The notes beneath the pieces were generated by a model. It searched no databases and was not told the DNA's origin. It saw only the letters and a list, made by a program, of their open reading frames with translations. Shown here piece after piece: positions 25,319 to 27,897 of a DNA stretch of 27,897 nucleotides. The DNA lies in assembly GCA_023380915.1 (NCBI GenBank), contig JAMCSM010000161.1:1-27897 (forward strand). Reading direction: 5' to 3'. Each line of letters starts with the position of its first letter. Positions within the stretch are counted from its first letter, which is position 1. Both the position numbers and the translations under genes were made by a program. Source of the DNA: Actinomycetota bacterium (GTDB taxonomy: Bacteria; Actinomycetota; Humimicrobiia; Humimicrobiales; Humimicrobiaceae).

Positions 25319-26010
25319 ATGAAAAAATCTAAAGTTAGTTTTTACATTGATGGTTTCAATATTTATCATCGCATAAATGATATCAAAAAAAGACTGGAAT
25401 ATGCTACAAATGGTTAAACTATAGAAGTCTTTTTACATCTCTATTAAAATCCTACGAGGGGATATCTGATATTTATTTTTTTACAGCAATAACACAAGAT
25501 TTTGGCATAGATACTGTTCAAAGACATAATAAATATATTACTGCATTAAAGTCTCAAGGGATTAAAATAGTAAAGGGTTATTTTAGTAAGAAGAAAAAAT
25601 TGTGTAGAGTCCAGGATTGTAATTTTAAAGGTAATAAATATTTTGATATAAGAGAAGAAAAACAAACAGATGTAAATGTTTCTCTTTTTCTTTTAAAAGA
25701 TGCTTATTTAAAGAAATATGATAAATGCTTTTTAATGTCAGGTGATAATGATTTTGCTCCTGTGTTAATAACTATTAAAGATTTATTTAATATTAACCCA
25801 TTTTTAATTACTCCTCCTTATGAACACGGAGTTGTTAATTTAAAACCAATCGAAGATTTAAAAAGTGCTTGTTTTGATAAGAAAAGACAAAGATTTAATG
25901 TTATAAATTTGAGGTTCACTAATTTTATAGGGCACTCATTTCCAGAAAGAATATATGATAGTCCAGAGAAATTGATTGTAGAAATGCCCAAAGAGTATTC
26001 TAAATTTTAA
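25319..26010 (+). pseudogene. NYN-domain (LabA/DUF88-like) protein, frameshifted
   Basis: NYN domains are PIN-like, metal-dependent ribonucleases. The first frame, from ATG 25319, gives KVSFYIDGFNIYHRIND and stops at 25415. The second, open from the shift to 26010, gives KWLNYRSLF, YFFTA, QRHNKYI, EEKQTDVNVSLFLL and LMSGDNDFAP, the rest of a complete NYN domain with its acidic residues. Joining the frames needs one extra A in the A7 run at 25385-25391, which yields a seamless KKKTGICYKWLNYR. The gene is thus a one-base frameshift from intact; it could be a pseudogene, a homopolymer error, or a slippage-expressed gene. The N-terminal segment of the second frame has no start codon of its own, and a proposed start at 25600 would lack half the domain. 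No Shine-Dalgarno precedes ATG 25319. Confidence 0.8.
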
Positions 26011-26073
26011 ATTTTACAAAGAAAAATTACAAATTATTTTAGATCTGGTATAAAATTATCCAGAAGATGTTCC

Positions 26074-26196
26074 CTAACTCAGAATGAAATTAAAACTTAT
26101 CTTTAATTCCTCAAGCACACTTTTATATGCCTCGTAAGCACCATCTTCATGCTCATATTCTTTATCAAGTACATGCCATACATCATTATAATTCAC
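26074..26196 (-). pseudogene. Short acidic protein fragment
   Basis: A minus-strand frame with a possible GTG start encodes about 40 residues, rich in Asp, Glu and Tyr (NYNDVWHVLDKEYEHEDGAY, then an EAYKSVLEELK helix). The composition looks protein-like, but no Shine-Dalgarno or longer frame is present. I do not recognise the family. It is probably a remnant. Confidence 0.25.
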
Positions 26197-26564
26197 ACTA
26201 GATAATCAGGCAAAAATCCAAAGATAAAATTCTGAAGCAAACCTTCTTGTTGCATTTAAGAAATACAAACAAACTCAAAATTTCAATGAAATAGAGTTTT
26301 ATTGTATATATTAAAAACCAATTTCATCTTTAAAATTGTCCATTTTTGGCTATTATATTTTACTCAGCAGAAAAAATATTTTTTTATTCAGCTTATTAAT
26401 TTATAATAAAAGTGCAAGATGATAAAAAGTTATTCAGCCAGGAAAGCAGTATTTTATCTTTTAGGATTTTGATAAAAAATAGAAATAAAAATTCATAGGG
26501 CTGCCATTTGTTTTCTATAATTATTGGACAATATTTAAAATTAAATAATAGAAAGAAGCAATTG
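26197..26564. other. AT-rich gap before the acidic hypothetical gene
   Basis: No supported gene. A TATAAT occurs near 26402 without a convincing -35 box. The string TTATTCAGC appears twice (near 26384 and 26431). A TTG at 26508 would extend the following gene by 19 hydrophobic and basic residues that do not look like part of it. Confidence 0.4.
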
Positions 26565-27134
26565 ATGACTGATAAGAAAAAGAAGAATACTAAAAAAGAA
26601 TTGAATATTTTAGACAGGATTAATACTGATGATGGATTATTTATCTTAAAGAGGCTTGCAGAAGAAGATGTATCTCTTTTAAAAAAAATTGAACACGCTG
26701 CATCAGAATATTTTAAGGAAGTAATAGTTGAAGATATAGCTGATGAAGTATTCTGGGAATTAGATAGTCTTGAAGTTGAAGATGTCTGGGACCAATCTGG
26801 TTCTACAAGTTTTGGATACGTAGACCCAGGTGAAAAAGCATGGGAAATGTTTGAAGATGCAATAGAACCATATTTAGATGAGCTTATAAAACGCCAGGAT
26901 CTTGAAATGGACGAAGAAGCAAAGAAGTATTGTATGGGAATATTGAAAGGTATATATAAGTTTGAAAAAGAGTCAGAAAATGAATTTAAAGACTGGGCCG
27001 TAGATGCTCCTGAGCAAAATTTCGAAGAAGTATTTGATAAATGGAAAAAACATTGTACAAATCCAGATGAGATAAAAGAAATGAAGGAATTTATCGGGAA
27101 AAATTTCCCGGACTGGAAAATTCAAGAATATTAA
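26565..27134 (+). CDS. Conserved acidic hypothetical protein
   Basis: From ATG 26565 the protein has 189 residues, beginning with a very Lys-rich tail (MTDKKKKNTKKE) and continuing as an all-helical, acidic protein (KRLAEEDVSLLKKIEHAASEYF, then EVFWELDSLEVEDVWDQSG, a GYVDPGEKAWEMFEDAIEPYLDEL segment and KYCMGILKGIYKFEKESENEFKDWAVDAP). The regular, conserved-looking pattern with a single Cys and many Trp residues indicates a real family; I recall similar proteins beside SWIM zinc-finger or DUF6880-type genes but can give no function. The Shine-Dalgarno is weak. The next two genes look decayed, so this one may be the survivor of a former cluster. Confidence 0.7.
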   Translation: MTDKKKKNTKKELNILDRINTDDGLFILKRLAEEDVSLLKKIEHAASEYFKEVIVEDIADEVFWELDSLEVEDVWDQSGSTSFGYVDPGEKAWEMFEDAIEPYLDELIKRQDLEMDEEAKKYCMGILKGIYKFEKESENEFKDWAVDAPEQNFEEVFDKWKKHCTNPDEIKEMKEFIGKNFPDWKIQEY

Positions 27135-27169
27135 AACAGCGCTAAATTAATTGAAAGAGATATAGTGAT

Positions 27170-27630
27170 ATGTCAAAAATAAACAATAAAGATCTAATTT
27201 ACCAGATAGAAAGTGCGCTGTGTTTTGATACATTTATACCCTATAATAGTGCATCGGAACTGATCGTATACTTGCAGTTAAACCTGAAGAACTAGAAAAC
27301 ATCAGTCATTATATAATGGAAGAAGCGGCAGAAGCTTTACTCAATAAAAATTTAATTGTAGCAGCCAGGATTTATTGCGCAATGAGTATGCGGATACTTA
27401 ACTCAGGAAAGAGCAAATACTATAATATTGCTTTAGGGCATTTCTTAAAGGTGAAAACCATATATACTAAAAATAATTCCGAGAAGGAGTGGCTGTCCAT
27501 TGTCAGGCATATTCGTGAAAATCATGCCCGCAAATACTCGTTCATCCCGGATTTTGAGAAGTTAGTTTTAGGAAAGTATCCTACAATCCGGGAATCATTT
27601 ATACAAAGAGCAAAAAAGAGATGGGACTGA
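27170..27630 (+). pseudogene. Collapsed gene, possibly DUF6880-like
   Basis: An ATG at 27170 opens a frame (MSKINNKDLIYQIESALCFD, then TFIPYN) that stops at 27295. A second frame is open from 27250 to 27630 and encodes DRILAVKPEELENISHYI, then a helical block LVAARIYCAMSMRIL-like and a C-terminal HIRENHARKYSFIPDFEKL. The second frame resembles the C-terminal end of DUF6880-type proteins, and the first resembles a segment that lies well upstream in them. An internal deletion with a frame change near 27250 explains both. The frame commonly started at ATG 27316 would begin inside a helix. The family assignment is tentative. Confidence 0.45.
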
Positions 27631-27675
27631 AAATTAAGCCTATTGCGGTGATCTAAAAAGCAGAAAGGAACCTAT

Positions 27676-27834
27676 ATGGATTTTAAAAATAGAATTGAAA
27701 AAGTTATAGGTGATTTTGACACATTCATTAAGTTTGTTACATCCGAAAAACCACCATTATCTGTCAAAAGTGTCATTCTGCACCTCAAGTGTACCAGGTC
27801 TTTTGCAGCACCTTTGTACCACCCAAAACTATAA
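27676..27834 (+). pseudogene. Gene start truncated by an insertion element
   Basis: ATG 27676 has AAAGGA at 27664-27669 with a 6-base spacer, a proper start. About 29 codons (MDFKNRIEKVIGDFDTFIKF, then VTSEKPPLS) look like the start of a helical protein; similar beginnings occur in some pRiA4b ORF-3-type or helical hypothetical proteins, which I cannot confirm. The frame then runs into the putative IS end and stops at 27834. Confidence 0.4.
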
Positions 27835-27897
27835 TTAGTATTATATCCTAATTGTTTTTCAAAGAGCTATATTTTTTGTAAGGTTTGTTTTGTTCCC
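27762..27897. mobile_element. Putative IS21-type element end at the right edge
   Basis: The sequence begins TGTCAAAAGTGTCATTC and contains two related units, GCACCT-N4-TGTACCA (27780-27796) and GCACCT-N1-TGTACCA (27808-27821), a repeated-site layout like the multiple transposase-binding repeats at IS21 ends. It interrupts the short gene before it. The remaining 60 or so bases to the edge contain no gene; the transposase genes would lie beyond the window. Confidence 0.45.

Overview
The window is AT-rich bacterial chromosome with two parts: a dense, plus-strand housekeeping stretch (about 1.75-22.1 kb), flanked by sugar-catabolism genes on the left and a decaying accessory region on the right. 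The gene order is tig-clpP-clpX-valS-folC-(zinc ribbon)-ndk-(DUF4321)-maf-mreB-mreC-mreD-mrdA-rodA-radical SAM-DUF2344-rng-rplU-rpmA. The folC-ndk link, and the mre cluster lying between ndk and the RNase E/G-rplU-rpmA block, recall Actinobacteriota. RpmA starts directly with MSSKKG, without the cleaved leader of Bacillota, and there is no Prp protease gene between rplU and rpmA, which argues against Bacillota. My best guess is an uncultured low-GC actinobacterial lineage (inference from synteny only).

Layout. 1-1359: the 3' part of a ribulokinase gene (araB), apparently cut by an insertion-sequence end at about 68-108, followed by an intact araD. 1752-5009: the trigger factor/ClpP/ClpX proteostasis operon. 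5136-9179: valS and folC. 9254-10327: a membrane zinc-ribbon protein and ndk. 10516-16945: a small membrane protein, maf, and the full rod-shape/cell-wall elongation set MreB-MreC-MreD-PBP2-RodA. 17000-17142: a GC-rich island with long inverted ends, either a structured RNA or a MITE-like element. 17184-21335: radical SAM protein, DUF2344 protein and RNase E/G. 21535-22122: rplU and rpmA, where rplU has no ATG, GTG, TTG or CTG codon and appears to start at ATT behind a perfect Shine-Dalgarno.

From 22.1 kb on, gene density falls and both strands are used. There is a minus-strand Phd/RelE-type toxin-antitoxin pair with a near-consensus promoter, a remnant of a radical SAM/SPASM enzyme facing an Rrf2 regulator and a dicluster-type ferredoxin, a consensus promoter driving a very short two-hairpin RNA that ends in a classical terminator just upstream of a frameshifted NYN-domain gene, a conserved acidic hypothetical protein, a collapsed hypothetical gene, and finally a short gene truncated by what looks like the end of an IS21-type element at the right edge.

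The translation signals are distinctive: several core genes (tig, clpX, folC, the DUF4321 gene, mrdA, rng) use TTG starts. Most assignments rest on recognisable motifs. Assignments in the last 5 kb are less certain.
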